From Halanaerobiales bacterium (GTDB lineage Bacteria; Bacillota; Halanaerobiia; Halanaerobiales; DTU029): a stretch of DNA of 48,280 nt. The notes beneath the pieces are model-generated. The model made no database searches. It was not told where the DNA came from and saw only the letters and a program-made list of their open reading frames with translations. The DNA lies in NCBI GenBank assembly GCA_025451675.1, contig JANWJZ010000067.1, forward strand, positions 1-48,280. The letters run 5' to 3'. This document shows, piece by piece, positions 22,821-32,480 of this stretch; within the stretch, counting starts at the first letter, position 1; every line of letters begins with the position of its first letter. A program made the position numbers and the translations under genes.

Positions 22821-23603
22821 TCAAATGTCCTCCCTCACATGCCTTCTTAAACGTTTTAAAGCCGCCTTCTCCAGGCGGGAAACCTGGGCCTGGGAAATAC
22901 CTATTTCATCGGCAACCTCCATCTGGGTTTTTCCTTCATAAAAGCGAAAAGACAGGATAAGTTTCTCCCGATCACTTAATTTCCGGAGAGCCTCACGTAC
23001 AGCAATACCCTCCAGCCAGCTTTCATCTTCAGATTTTTTATCACTGATCTGGTCCATGACAAAGATAGGATCTCCTCCATCATGATAAATTGGTTCAAAT
23101 AGAGAAATGGGATCCTGTATCGCATCAAGGGCAAAGATCACTTCTGATCTGGGTATACCTAATTCTTTTGCTATATCATTGAGAGAGGGTTCCTCCGCAT
23201 TTTTATTTTTCAGGCTTTCCTTTACCTGTAATGCTTTATAGGCAGTATCCCGCAGAGAGCGGCTGACCCTGATTGAATTATTGTCCCGCAGGTATCTCCT
23301 GATTTCACCAATAATCATAGGAACAGCATAAGTGGAAAACCGTACATTTTTACTGAGGTCAAAATTATCAATAGCCTTCATCAGCCCGATACAACCTACC
23401 TGAAAAAGATCATCTACATTCTCTCCCCTATTATTAAAACGCTGTATAACACTGAGAACAAGGCGCAAATTACCGGTTACGATGGTATTTCGGGCTTTCT
23501 TATCTCCTTCCTGCATCTTCCTGAATAAGGCCCTCATTTCTTTATTTGTCAAAACAGGCAGTTCAGATGTGTTGACTCCGCTTATTTCCACTTTGTTCCC
23601 CAT
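22821..23603 (-). CDS. sigG: Forespore sigma factor SigG
   Basis: 260 residues, same length and layout as B. subtilis sigma-G. The N-terminal LPVLTNKEMRALFRKMQEGDKKARN is characteristic; region 2 has NVDDLFQVGCIGLMKAIDNFD and FSTYAVPMIIGEIRRYLRDN, and region 4.2 ends ISQAQVSRLEKAALKRLR. It directs late forespore transcription. A terminator separates it from sigE and a candidate sigma-F promoter lies at 23662-23690. Confidence 0.96.
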   Translation of the reverse strand: MGNKVEISGVNTSELPVLTNKEMRALFRKMQEGDKKARNTIVTGNLRLVLSVIQRFNNRGENVDDLFQVGCIGLMKAIDNFDLSKNVRFSTYAVPMIIGEIRRYLRDNNSIRVSRSLRDTAYKALQVKESLKNKNAEEPSLNDIAKELGIPRSEVIFALDAIQDPISLFEPIYHDGGDPIFVMDQISDKKSEDESWLEGIAVREALRKLSDREKLILSFRFYEGKTQMEVADEIGISQAQVSRLEKAALKRLRRHVREDI

Positions 23604-23661
23604 CTTAATTCCTCCCGCTCTGTTTTCGCTTCTTTTTCATAACTATCGGCACTTTTATTTT

Positions 23662-23690
23662 CATTATTTCCCATATCTTCTGTTTTATAC
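23662..23690 (-). promoter_or_regulatory. Candidate sigma-F promoter of sigG-spoIIR
   Basis: On the minus strand GTATA (23686-23690) and GGAAATAATG (23662-23671) are separated by 14 bases, close to the sigma-F consensus GYATA...GGnnAnAHTR. The spacer is one or two bases shorter than usual. No convincing sigma-A promoter is seen between the sigE terminator and sigG. Confidence 0.45.
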
Positions 23691-23728
23691 CTGGTACATA
23701 TTGGTCAGAACTGGATTATCAAAAAAAT

Positions 23729-23754
23729 AAGGAAGGGATTAAAACCCCTTCCTT
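23729..23754 (-). terminator. Rho-independent terminator after sigE
   Basis: 9-bp stem AAGGAAGGG / CCCTTCCTT with an 8-base loop, followed on the minus strand by ATTTTTTTG. It lies 60 bp past the sigE stop and isolates sigG-spoIIR as a separate unit. Confidence 0.92.
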
Positions 23755-23814
23755 CAAAACTATTACCAGCTTTTTATTTTTAAATATTTTCCCAGGTTAC
23801 CATATACTACAATA

Positions 23815-24552
23815 CTATATCAATTTGGCAACCTCTTTCCTTAACTTCCGTATGATTCTTTTCTCCAGCCGGGAGATATAGGATTGTGATATCCCCAGTA
23901 AATCGGCCACATCTTTCTGAGTTTTTGTATTACCGGAATTCATCAGGCCAAACCGGAGAACAAGGATCTTTCTTTCCCTTTTCGTCAATGATTTCATGGC
24001 TGTCCTTAATAGTTCCCTGTTAACCTCTGACTCTATATTTTTATAAATAATGTCCGCATCGGTACCCATGATATCAGATAGTTTTAATTCATTACCATCC
24101 CAATCTATGTTTAAAGGGTCATCAAAGGAAAGCTCTGCCTTCTTCCTGTTATTTTTCCTTAAATACATCAGTATTTCATTTTCAATACATCTGGAGGCAT
24201 AAGTGGCCAGCTTAATATTTTTTTCCACATCAAAAGTCCGTACTGCTTTAATTAAACCAATTGTACCAATGGAAACCAGGTCTTCTATATCAACACCGGT
24301 ATTATTAAACTTTCTGGCAATATATACAACCAGGCGCAGATTATGCTCAATTAATAACTTTCTGACCTCCTCCTCTCCTGCCCCTAATCTTTCCAGGAGA
24401 TAGGTTTCTTCCTCTTCTTCCAGGGGAGGTGGCAAAGTCTCACTGCTGCCCAGATAATAAACGGGCGAGCGGTATAAGCCTATTTTCTGCAGAAAACGTA
24501 TCCAGCAGATTTTCAAACGTAATTTGAAGATTAAAAAATACTTCCTGAACAT
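23815..24552 (-). CDS. sigE: Mother-cell sigma factor SigE (pro-sigma-E)
   Basis: 245 residues. An amphipathic, membrane-binding pro-sequence (about 1-32, [21 protein letters not shown]) ends at [14 protein letters not shown], the same site cleaved by SpoIIGA in B. subtilis (YYIGGSEALPPPL). Region 2 reads [21 protein letters not shown] and [19 protein letters not shown]; region 4 ends [18 protein letters not shown]. It controls early mother-cell genes. The gene is 13 bp behind spoIIGA. Confidence 0.96.
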   Translation of the reverse strand: MFRKYFLIFKLRLKICWIRFLQKIGLYRSPVYYLGSSETLPPPLEEEEETYLLERLGAGEEEVRKLLIEHNLRLVVYIARKFNNTGVDIEDLVSIGTIGLIKAVRTFDVEKNIKLATYASRCIENEILMYLRKNNRKKAELSFDDPLNIDWDGNELKLSDIMGTDADIIYKNIESEVNRELLRTAMKSLTKRERKILVLRFGLMNSGNTKTQKDVADLLGISQSYISRLEKRIIRKLRKEVAKLI

Positions 24553-24565
24553 AATTCTGCCCCTT

Positions 24566-25462
24566 TCATATTTGTTCTACATTAAGTAATTTGGGATGAA
24601 TGAGGGCCTGGTAGGAATTATCCAGGTCCAGCATCCTCCTGCTTATTCCTACGACACATTGTTCTACCCTGATTAGCTCATCCTTGTATGAAAGTTCTAC
24701 ACAATCTGGCCTGAAACCTAAAAGCAATCCCTTTTCCTCTCCCAGATCTGAAAATGGTAGGAGACGAATCCGGTTGGCAAAATTATACTTCTGAAAAATC
24801 TCCACCAGGTCCAGATCACAGTTTTCGCAGGCCATTATCTCTTCCTGTAGATTCTCGGGAAATAAGGGAAGTAAGTCAGCCAGATTAACTACAATAACCG
24901 GAAAATTACTGATCGGGTCAGTTAAACTATTCCCTGTATCCAGTAAACCGGTTAAACTGACCCCCCTGTTCTGACAATAAATCACTGTAGGTAGATAAAA
25001 TTCATCCGGTAACTTATATTTCTGTAAAATTTTCCAACCTGTATTGCCCAGAATAAGCAACACAATCAGGCCGATTATTATCTTAAGAATGCCTGAATTA
25101 AAAGGAGAGCCACCATAGACATAGAAGATAGACAAAGTAGTACCAATAGCTATAAAAGTAATAAGATAAAGGTTTCCCAGGGTTTTTACAAACCTGGCTC
25201 TCGTTAATCCAGGAAAAGAAACCTTTAAAATCAGGATAGCGGTTATTATATTTAAAAGTATATGTAAAGTAAAATTAATAAAAAATTTAAAACTGAGCTG
25301 TTGAAGAAAAAAAACAGCTAAAAGATAAAGATTGGCTATATTGGCTCCAAGGAAAAGTCTGAACCAGCTGAATTTCATTTCCATTATATTGGCTGTTGCC
25401 CAGATAATGGCAATAGTCATTAAAAAATTATTAAGTAGAGTGATATCAGCATAAATAACCAT
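24566..25462 (-). CDS. spoIIGA: Sigma-E processing peptidase SpoIIGA
   Basis: 298 residues from ATG 25462, chosen because AGTAGGTG lies nine bases upstream and the product then begins [15 protein letters not shown], as SpoIIGA proteins do. Five hydrophobic segments cover about 1-140. The cytoplasmic C-terminal half is an aspartic protease domain with [13 protein letters not shown]175 is the catalytic aspartate. It cleaves pro-sigma-E after activation by SpoIIR, whose gene is 1.7 kb away. Confidence 0.94.
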   Translation of the reverse strand: MVIYADITLLNNFLMTIAIIWATANIMEMKFSWFRLFLGANIANLYLLAVFFLQQLSFKFFINFTLHILLNIITAILILKVSFPGLTRARFVKTLGNLYLITFIAIGTTLSIFYVYGGSPFNSGILKIIIGLIVLLILGNTGWKILQKYKLPDEFYLPTVIYCQNRGVSLTGLLDTGNSLTDPISNFPVIVVNLADLLPLFPENLQEEIMACENCDLDLVEIFQKYNFANRIRLLPFSDLGEEKGLLLGFRPDCVELSYKDELIRVEQCVVGISRRMLDLDNSYQALIHPKLLNVEQI

Positions 25463-25515
25463 AGGCTTATACACCTACTTATCCTTTCAATTTAAATATA
25501 TGATAAAAATTCACT

Positions 25516-25548
25516 TTTATAACTGCATTATTTATCTTAATTTGTCAA
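25516..25548 (-). promoter_or_regulatory. Candidate Spo0A-dependent promoter of spoIIGA-sigE
   Basis: On the minus strand TTGACA (25543-25548) and TATAAA (25516-25521) are separated by 21 bp. The -35 sits in ATTTGACAAAT, which on the plus strand gives TGTCAAA, a 6/7 match to the 0A box TGTCGAA. The B. subtilis spoIIG promoter also has an over-long (22 bp) spacer with a 0A box at -35. Confidence 0.55.
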
Positions 25549-25566
25549 ATTACCATTAAAGGAAAA

Positions 25567-25594
25567 AATCTCGATACAGAAATGTATCGAGATT
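25567..25594 (-). terminator. Rho-independent terminator after ftsZ
   Basis: Perfect 12-bp stem AATCTCGATACA / TGTATCGAGATT with a 4-base loop. On the minus strand the stem runs directly into TTTTCC. It is 22 bp past the ftsZ stop and ends the dcw operon. Confidence 0.93.
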
Positions 25595-25615
25595 ATAATT
25601 CGCTAATTGTCTTGC

Positions 25616-26680
25616 TCAAGCTTTCTGCCTGCGCAGAAATGCCGGAATATCTAAATCATCTCCGGTAAAGCTTTCTATATCAAAATCCTCTACCAGTTTT
25701 TCTTCTTCTTTTTTCCTGGCTGAATTTTTGCCATCAAAACCGGTAGCAATTACTGTTACCTGCACCTCTTCATCAAAGCTCTCATCTATAACAGCACCTA
25801 AAATAATATTGGCATCCGGGTCAGCAACTTCCTGGATGACACGGGCTGCTTCGTTGGCTTCATGTATACCCAGGTTCAGGCCGCCGGTTATATTCAATAA
25901 TACCCCTTTGGCTCCTTCAATGGAGGCTTCCAGTAAAGGAGAAGCTATGGCTATTTTTGCTGCTTCAACAGCCCGGTTTTCTCCCTTGGCTCTACCAATA
26001 CCCATTAAAGCTGAACCAGCATCAGTCATGATTGCCTTTACATCAGCAAAATCAAGATTTATAATTCCAGTAATGGTGATTAAATCTGAAATGCCCTGTA
26101 CGCCCTGCCGCAGGACGTCATCGGCTATTTTAAAGGCATCAAGGAGGCTTGTCTGTCTTTCAGCTACCTCCAGTAAACGGTCATTAGGAATTACGATCAA
26201 TGTATCTACACATTCCTTTAAAATTTCAATTCCCTGTTCAGCCCTTTCCATCCTTTTACGGCCTTCAACTGTAAGTGGTTTGGTAACAACAGCTACAGTA
26301 AGGGCACCAAGGCTTTTAGCAATTTCTGCAACTACTGGAGCAGCTCCTGTTCCGGTCCCGCCGCCCATACCGGCAGTAACAAAGACCATATCCGCACCTT
26401 CCAGTGCTTCAGCTATTTCTTCCCGGCTCTCTTCTGCAGCCTCTCTGCCAATGGCAGGGTTTGAACCAGCCCCTAACCCCCTGGTGATTTTCTGCCCGAT
26501 CTGGATAGTCCTGCTTGCATTTGAGGATAATAAAGCCTGGGCATCAGTATTAATTGCTATAAATTCTACTCCCTCAAGCCCTTCTTCAATCATTCGGTTG
26601 ACAGCATTATTTCCACCACCACCTACACCTACAACCTTTATAGTAGCAAATTGTTCAATCTCTGTACCTATTTCAAACAA
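25616..26680 (-). CDS. ftsZ: Cell division GTPase FtsZ
   Basis: 354 residues. The tubulin signature GGGTGTG is at 106-112 and the N-terminal [16 protein letters not shown] is typical. The T7 loop [11 protein letters not shown] supplies the catalytic aspartate for the neighbouring subunit. The C-terminal peptide [11 protein letters not shown] binds FtsA and other membrane tethers. A short acidic linker precedes it. TTG start with GGGAGGT eight bases upstream. FtsZ builds the Z-ring; it is last in the dcw operon. Confidence 0.98.
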   Translation of the reverse strand: MFEIGTEIEQFATIKVVGVGGGGNNAVNRMIEEGLEGVEFIAINTDAQALLSSNASRTIQIGQKITRGLGAGSNPAIGREAAEESREEIAEALEGADMVFVTAGMGGGTGTGAAPVVAEIAKSLGALTVAVVTKPLTVEGRKRMERAEQGIEILKECVDTLIVIPNDRLLEVAERQTSLLDAFKIADDVLRQGVQGISDLITITGIINLDFADVKAIMTDAGSALMGIGRAKGENRAVEAAKIAIASPLLEASIEGAKGVLLNITGGLNLGIHEANEAARVIQEVADPDANIILGAVIDESFDEEVQVTVIATGFDGKNSARKKEEEKLVEDFDIESFTGDDLDIPAFLRRQKA

Positions 26681-26699
26681 TTTCTGTTACCTCCCCATA

Positions 26700-27962
26700 T
26701 TAAAACCATTCAAAAAATCTTTTTATTTTGTTGAAAAAATCCCCTACGACATCTTTATTCTTATCAGTGCTATGTTTATAGTAACGGGCACCGTATTCAA
26801 CCAGACCAACAGCTGTTGAGAATATAGCTTTAGGAACTTTACCGTCCTTTTTAATATAAACTGGATTATCAATGACATCCGACAGGCCATTCAGTAAATC
26901 CGGTTCTCCCAGCCGTACCGGAAGTTTTAAAATTTCCGAAGCTAATATATCTGTACCTTTTAGCAGGGAAGCGCCGCCAGTTATAACAAGCCCGGCAGGT
27001 GTCACATCCCTTGGGCCAACCCGGTCCAGTTCTCTTCTTACAAGGGTAAATATTTCCTGCATCCGGGGTTCAATAACCTGGCAGAGGCTTTTCAGTGATA
27101 CCTCTCTGGTATCCTTCCCGCTGGCAGTGGCAATTGTGATATATTCATCTTCACCAACAAGGCTGCTTAAAGAACAACCATATTTAATCTTGATATTTTC
27201 TGCCTCCACTATAGGTGTCCTTAAACCTACAGCAATATCATTACTGACGTGGTTTCCTCCGATAGGCAAGACAGCTGTATAACAGATGCTTCCTTCCTGA
27301 AAAACTACTAAATCTGTAGTACCACCACCGATATCCACCAGTACTACACCTAATTCTTTCTCATCTTTTGTCAGAACTGCTTCACTGGAAGCAAGCGGCT
27401 CCAGTACTATATCATCAACAGCTAAGCCTGCCCTTGCTACACTTTTTACCAGATTCTGTATCGACGTAGTTGAACCGGTAATAATATGGGTCTCTACCTC
27501 TAACCTGACTCCTGACATACCTAAGGGATCCTTAATGCCAGAGCATCCATCTACTATAAACTCCCTGGCCAGAACATGCAACATCTCTTCTTCAGCAGAC
27601 AAAGGAACAATCCTGGCTGCTTCCATGACCCGTTGTATATCAGTCTCTTTGATTTCCTTCTCTTCTCCGGTAACTGCTACAACACCGTGGCTATTCAATG
27701 AGGAAATGTGGGCACCTGCGATTCCAACAAAAGCTGAATCTATATTAATTCCTGCCATTCTTTCTGCTTTTTTATAGGCATCCCTTATGGCTTTACTGGT
27801 TTCATCTATATCCACTACAATTCCTTTACGTAAGCCATGTGAAGGAGAGAGTCCAATACCGATTATATTTATATCATTGTTTGCTTCATTGACTTCTGCG
27901 ATTATAGCACATATCTTTGTAGTTCCGACATCAAGTCCAGTTATGATCCTGCGACTTCCCAC
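26700..27962 (-). CDS. ftsA: Cell division protein FtsA
   Basis: 420 residues, actin-fold ATPase that tethers FtsZ to the membrane. Phosphate motifs GLDVGTTKICAIIAEV (N-terminal) and VLVDIGGGTTDLVVF are present, and the 1C domain replaces actin domain 1B. The extreme C-terminus DFFNKIKRFFEWF is the amphipathic membrane-targeting helix. GTG start with GGAGGT upstream. 19 bp separate it from ftsZ. Confidence 0.97.
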   Translation of the reverse strand: MGSRRIITGLDVGTTKICAIIAEVNEANNDINIIGIGLSPSHGLRKGIVVDIDETSKAIRDAYKKAERMAGINIDSAFVGIAGAHISSLNSHGVVAVTGEEKEIKETDIQRVMEAARIVPLSAEEEMLHVLAREFIVDGCSGIKDPLGMSGVRLEVETHIITGSTTSIQNLVKSVARAGLAVDDIVLEPLASSEAVLTKDEKELGVVLVDIGGGTTDLVVFQEGSICYTAVLPIGGNHVSNDIAVGLRTPIVEAENIKIKYGCSLSSLVGEDEYITIATASGKDTREVSLKSLCQVIEPRMQEIFTLVRRELDRVGPRDVTPAGLVITGGASLLKGTDILASEILKLPVRLGEPDLLNGLSDVIDNPVYIKKDGKVPKAIFSTAVGLVEYGARYYKHSTDKNKDVVGDFFNKIKRFFEWF

Positions 27963-27983
27963 AGATTTTACCTCCTCCCCCAG

Positions 27984-28012
27984 ACAATACTAACCCTTAA
28001 GATTAAATTCAA
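27984..28012 (-). promoter_or_regulatory. Possible internal sigma-A promoter for ftsAZ
   Basis: On the minus strand TTGAAT (28007-28012) and TATTGT (27984-27989) are separated by 17 bp, in the 90-bp ftsQ-ftsA gap, the widest between genes inside the dcw run. The -10 is imperfect. Confidence 0.35.
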
Positions 28013-28052
28013 CATCCAATGAAAAACTCCTCTTTTTAGGAAAAAAATAATA

Positions 28053-28757
28053 TTATTCTAATTTTACCACAGGTTTATTGATAATCTTTAGATCAATATA
28101 TTCCACTGCTAAGCCCTCTTCCTGTATCTTGTTCAGGATCGATTCCAGTACTCGAAATTTCTCTACTAATCCAACAGGTTGGCCTATATAAATTGTTATC
28201 TTGTCACTATAGGCTACAAGACTATTCTCCTCCCTCTGATAATCTATCAGGTCGATTTTTCCCCTGTTTTGCAGTGTTATTACCTCCAGAGCCTGTACAA
28301 TCTTCTCCATTACAGGAGTAAATTCCAGGTATTCATTCTGAAAGGAATATCCAACTCCTTTTATTTCCGGTACCTTGACCCGGTTAACAATGGAATTATT
28401 CTCGATAATAAAACCATCACTGCTAAATAATATATAGCTTTCATTATTGATAATTCTGCCAACCGGGTCCCTTTCCTTAACCTGAATCCATAAGCTATCA
28501 GGGTAACTTTTCCTGATCTCCAGATCCTTTATATAGGGTATAGCTAAAAGGCTTTCTTTTAATTTATTTTTATTTAAAAAGAATAGATTAGTATCATAAT
28601 AGGAATCCAGGTACTGTTCCAATTCCACCCTGTTCAATATATTTAAACCATACAACTCAATATACCGGATATGGAAAAAGGGGGAGAGAGTAAAGGAAAT
28701 AAGGGCTAAAAGACTGATAAAAGCTATTATATAATAAAGCAGCTTATTATCGGACAT
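28053..28757 (-). CDS. ftsQ: Cell division protein FtsQ/DivIB
   Basis: 234 residues. A short cytoplasmic tail and one membrane helix (about 8-28) precede a POTRA domain (about 30-98: FHIRYIELYGLNILNRVELEQYL, SYPDSLWIQVKERDPVGRI) and a beta domain. FtsQ/DivIB bridges FtsL and FtsB/DivIC in the divisome and controls FtsW-FtsI activity. It follows murC by 17 bp. Confidence 0.92.
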   Translation of the reverse strand: MSDNKLLYYIIAFISLLALISFTLSPFFHIRYIELYGLNILNRVELEQYLDSYYDTNLFFLNKNKLKESLLAIPYIKDLEIRKSYPDSLWIQVKERDPVGRIINNESYILFSSDGFIIENNSIVNRVKVPEIKGVGYSFQNEYLEFTPVMEKIVQALEVITLQNRGKIDLIDYQREENSLVAYSDKITIYIGQPVGLVEKFRVLESILNKIQEEGLAVEYIDLKIINKPVVKLE

Positions 28758-28774
28758 GGTTGAATTCCCTACCC

Positions 28775-30160
28775 TCAGGCCATTTCTCTAAGTTTTTTTT
28801 TCATTTTCTCCAGAAATAAATTGCCAACCTCATATACATCTCCAGCCCCCATGGTGATGACAAGATCTTTGCTGCGTACTATGCGGGTTAAATAATCAGC
28901 TACATCTTCCTTTTCAGCAATAAAGTCTACAGGGAAAGTTTTTTTCCTGGCAATTTCTTCACTTAATCTTCTGCCATCAATACCTGGTATAACTTCTTCC
29001 CCGGCCGAATAGATCTCTGTAATGATCAGGTGCTCGATATCTTTAAAGGAATGGACAAATTCCTTCATTAAATCCCTGGTTCTTGTATAACGGTGTGGTT
29101 GAAAAACCACAATAATCCGCTCATAACCGGTATTTCTGGCTGCCCTTATTGTTGCCTCTATTTCTGTAGGATGATGGGCATAATCATCAATGACCAGTAT
29201 ATCTCCCAGTAACCCCTTCTTTTCAAAACGCCGTTTTACACCAGTATACTTCTCTAATCCTTTTTTTATTTCTTCATAATTCATACCTGCTTCCAGAGCT
29301 ATTCCTATTGCAGCCAGAGAATTCAGGATATTATGCCTGCCAGGGACTTTAAGATTAATATTGTCAATCTTTTTTCCCTCTATTGTCAATGTATATATGC
29401 TGCCAAATGGATAAAGTTTAATATCTTCAGCCCTTATATCACCTTTTTCGATACCATAAGTAATTACTCTGGAATCTGAACTATCCACTAAATTCATTAG
29501 TTTTCCATCTTCAGCATTCAGGATTATTCTTCCCTCCCGGGGAACCTTTCGGAAAAATTCTGCAAAGGTCTGCAGTAATTTATCTTCAGAACCATAATAA
29601 TCCTGGTGATCCAGTTCCAGATTTGTAACAGCAATTATCTCCGGATCATAATAAAGCAGTGAACCATCACTTTCATCTGCCTCTGTAAGCAGATACTCAC
29701 CTTTTCCGGCATATACATTACCATTAATTATATCCAATTCTCCACCCAGCATAATTACAGGATCCTTTTTGCCTTCCAGCAATAATACCGCAGTCATCGC
29801 TGTAGTGCTTGTTTTACCATGTGTTCCCGAGATGGCAATACCCCTAAGCCCTTTCATTAATTCAGCCAGCATTTCTGCCCTCTTTAATACCCTTAGCCCC
29901 TTCTCTCTGGCATATCTTAACTCAGGATTTGATTCCGGGATGGCACTGGTAATTACAACCAACTCTGCTTCCCGTACATTCTCTTCATGGTGCCCTACAA
30001 ATACTTTTATCCCTTTGCTTCTTAACCTATCCAGGAGATGAGAATCCTTCACATCTGAACCACTGACAATATAGCCTTTTCCTGCCAGAATCTCCGCTAT
30101 ACCACTCATGGAAATGCCGCCAATACCGATAAAGTGTATTCTCTTTATATTTTCCTTCAC
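28775..30160 (-). CDS. murC: UDP-N-acetylmuramate--L-alanine ligase MurC
   Basis: 461 residues from GTG 30160, where GAGGTGG lies five bases upstream and the product begins MKENIKRIHFIGIGGISMSG; a GTG at 30184 is a weaker alternative. ATP loop GTHGKTST starts at 112; EADESDGSLLYYDPEI and DDYAHHPTEI complete the Mur ligase signature. It adds L-Ala to UDP-MurNAc. murB does not follow, unlike in many dcw clusters. Confidence 0.96.
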   Translation of the reverse strand: MKENIKRIHFIGIGGISMSGIAEILAGKGYIVSGSDVKDSHLLDRLRSKGIKVFVGHHEENVREAELVVITSAIPESNPELRYAREKGLRVLKRAEMLAELMKGLRGIAISGTHGKTSTTAMTAVLLLEGKKDPVIMLGGELDIINGNVYAGKGEYLLTEADESDGSLLYYDPEIIAVTNLELDHQDYYGSEDKLLQTFAEFFRKVPREGRIILNAEDGKLMNLVDSSDSRVITYGIEKGDIRAEDIKLYPFGSIYTLTIEGKKIDNINLKVPGRHNILNSLAAIGIALEAGMNYEEIKKGLEKYTGVKRRFEKKGLLGDILVIDDYAHHPTEIEATIRAARNTGYERIIVVFQPHRYTRTRDLMKEFVHSFKDIEHLIITEIYSAGEEVIPGIDGRRLSEEIARKKTFPVDFIAEKEDVADYLTRIVRSKDLVITMGAGDVYEVGNLFLEKMKKKLREMA

Positions 30161-30215
30161 CTTAACCACCTCTTTTTTCGCCACAGCTATATCCTATGAA
30201 AGAAAAAACAAAATG

Positions 30216-31337
30216 TTACTGTCTTCTCTCATTTACCAACCCTTCTATTAAATTGACCAGTCTGTCCGTAGCATCCGGTTTACCCAGCTTTTTGCTCTGC
30301 CGTGCCATCTCCCTTAACCTTTCTTCATCACCCAGTAATTCCTCTATCTTTTCAATAAGGAGCTTACCGCTTAAATCCCTATCCAGTATCACCACTGCTG
30401 CCCCCTGTTTTTCCAGATTCCGGGCATTGTATTCCTGATGATTTTCTGCTGCATGGGGATAGGGAATAAGTATTGCCGGTATCCCTTTAGCAGTAATTTC
30501 TGCAATGCCTGTTGCCCCTGCTCTATAGACAATCAAATCTGCCACAGCATAGGCATATTCCATCTCCTTTAAATAAGGCAAAATCTTATAATGCCTGTTC
30601 TTTGTAAGAATAATTCCGGCCTCCTCTATCTCCTGCAGGACCTGTTGGTAATTCTTCTGTCCGGTAATCTGTATAATTTGCACCTTATCATTACCGGCAA
30701 AATATTTATAAACCGCCAGCATTGCCCTATTGATACTCATGGCCCCCTGGCTGCCGCCAAAAACCAGGATGGTCTTCCGTCCAGCAGTAAGGCCCAGTTT
30801 CTCCAGGCCAGTTTTTCTGTCAGTATCCAGAATTGCTTTCCTGACCGGATTACCTGTAACTGAAAAGTTCCCTCTTATCTTCTCCGGAAAATAATCCCGG
30901 GCAGCAGCGAAATTAAGGGCAATAATATCAACTTTTTTGGCCAGAATTTTATTGGTAAAACCGGGATATACATTCTGTTCGTGGATGATCGAGGGGATCT
31001 TTAAATTAGTAGCCGCCAGAACTACCGGGCCAGCAACAAAACCACCGGTACCCAGGACCACATCCGGTCTAAAATCCTTAATGATCCTTCTGGCCTGAAA
31101 ATAACCCAGCATGGTTTTAGCTATTGCAGTGAACAATTTAGGGGACAACTTTCTCGGTAAGGGAGCTACCTGTACTTCCTCATAGGGCAATCCTTCCCCT
31201 GTAATTATGGTCCTTTCCAGGCCGCCCTTTGAACCAAGGTACAGTATATCCCATCCCTTTTCCTGCAAAGCCCTCGCTACGGCCAGGGCAGGATATATAT
31301 GGCCACCGGTTCCGCCACCAGTTATAATCGCTTTCAT
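30216..31337 (-). CDS. murG: UDP-GlcNAc:lipid I N-acetylglucosaminyltransferase MurG
   Basis: 373 residues from ATG 31337, supported by GAGGTG upstream and the canonical opening MKAIITGGGTGGHIYPALAVA. The other G-loops are GFVAGPVVLAA-type GTGGF and VFGGSQGA, and the C-terminal GATGIAEITAKGIPAILIPYPHAAENHQEYNA binds UDP-GlcNAc. It makes lipid II from lipid I on the inner face of the membrane. Confidence 0.97.
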   Translation of the reverse strand: MKAIITGGGTGGHIYPALAVARALQEKGWDILYLGSKGGLERTIITGEGLPYEEVQVAPLPRKLSPKLFTAIAKTMLGYFQARRIIKDFRPDVVLGTGGFVAGPVVLAATNLKIPSIIHEQNVYPGFTNKILAKKVDIIALNFAAARDYFPEKIRGNFSVTGNPVRKAILDTDRKTGLEKLGLTAGRKTILVFGGSQGAMSINRAMLAVYKYFAGNDKVQIIQITGQKNYQQVLQEIEEAGIILTKNRHYKILPYLKEMEYAYAVADLIVYRAGATGIAEITAKGIPAILIPYPHAAENHQEYNARNLEKQGAAVVILDRDLSGKLLIEKIEELLGDEERLREMARQSKKLGKPDATDRLVNLIEGLVNERRQ

Positions 31338-31362
31338 AATAACACACCTCTTATCTTCTATA

Positions 31363-32460
31363 TTATTCCAGGGCATGACGGGAAATATTCAGTAATATGC
31401 CTACTGAAGATAACATGATAAGCAGAGAAGTTCCTCCATAACTTATAAAAGGCAGGGTAATTCCAGTAATAGGCATAGAGGACGTTACAACGGCTATATT
31501 AATTAACGCCTGTAGTATAATCATGGAGGTTATCCCGGTAGCCAGCAAAGAACCGAATAAATCGGGCACACTGAGGGCTATCTTTAATCCTCTCCAGGCC
31601 AGGAGAAAAAAGAGGAAGAGGACCAGGAGAGTCCCGATTAAACCCAATTCTTCCCCGATTATGGCAAAGATAAAATCTGTACCTGGTTCCGGTAGGTATA
31701 AAAACTTCTGCTTACTCTGCCCTAAACCGACACCAAAGATACCTCCTGAACCCAGGGCAAGTAAAGACTGGATAATATGATAACCAGTATCAAGGGGATC
31801 TGACCAGGGGTCAAGAAAAGAGAACAATCTCTCCCGCCTGTAATCTTCACTATATATAAATAACAGTAAAAGGGGAATACTGACCAGAATCAATAGGCCA
31901 AGATGGGCATACCTGGCCCCGGCAACAAATAACATCAAGAAAACTGTACCTGCAATGTTGATGGCTGTACCCAGGTCAGGCTCCAGAAGGATTAAGAGAA
32001 AAACAATTCCCAGGATGATCAGGGGAGGCAAAAGCCCCTCTATGAAGGATTTAACCTTTTCCCCCTTCCTGGCAAAATATTGGGATAAATAGATGACCAT
32101 ACCCAATTTGGCCAACTCAGAAGGCTGAATCCGGATTGGACCAAGGACAATCCATCTCCTGGAACCACCAACCACCCTTCCTATTCCCGGAATTAAAACC
32201 AGGATTAGAGCTATTAGCGTCATGATAAGTATTAATTTAGCATGTTTCTGATATATATGATAATCCAGATTCATAAAAAAGATCAGGGCCAGGATACCAA
32301 TTATAGACCAAAGTAACTGGTGTTTAAAAAGGTAAAAGCTATCATTATAATCTTCCAGAGCCCGTATTGAGCTGGCACTCAAAATCATTATAAGTCCAAG
32401 TAACATCAAAGTAATGACTACTGAAAGCAGGATATAATCAACGGTCTTCCTGTTTTCCAA
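31363..32460 (-). CDS. ftsW: SEDS glycosyltransferase FtsW/SpoVE
   Basis: 365 residues, about ten membrane segments. SEDS hallmarks are QPSELAKLGMVIYLSQYFARKG, LEPDLGTA, RRERLFSFLDPW, GYHIIQSLLALGSGG and the C-terminal PITGITLPFISYGGTSLLI. SEDS proteins polymerise glycan chains with a cognate class B PBP, here the spoVD/ftsI product. With one copy in this cluster it may serve both vegetative septation and spore cortex. TTG start with AGGGGGA upstream. Confidence 0.95.
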   Translation of the reverse strand: MENRKTVDYILLSVVITLMLLGLIMILSASSIRALEDYNDSFYLFKHQLLWSIIGILALIFFMNLDYHIYQKHAKLILIMTLIALILVLIPGIGRVVGGSRRWIVLGPIRIQPSELAKLGMVIYLSQYFARKGEKVKSFIEGLLPPLIILGIVFLLILLEPDLGTAINIAGTVFLMLFVAGARYAHLGLLILVSIPLLLLFIYSEDYRRERLFSFLDPWSDPLDTGYHIIQSLLALGSGGIFGVGLGQSKQKFLYLPEPGTDFIFAIIGEELGLIGTLLVLFLFFLLAWRGLKIALSVPDLFGSLLATGITSMIILQALINIAVVTSSMPITGITLPFISYGGTSLLIMLSSVGILLNISRHALE

Positions 32461-32480
32461 GGTCCAATCCCCCTTATACC

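Noticed and set aside
25728-26819. A 363-codon open frame on the plus strand opposite ftsZ and the end of ftsA
   Set aside because: It is antisense to a clear ftsZ, rich in Ser, Ala, Pro and Ile runs typical of reversed coding sequence, and has no ribosome site or family resemblance.
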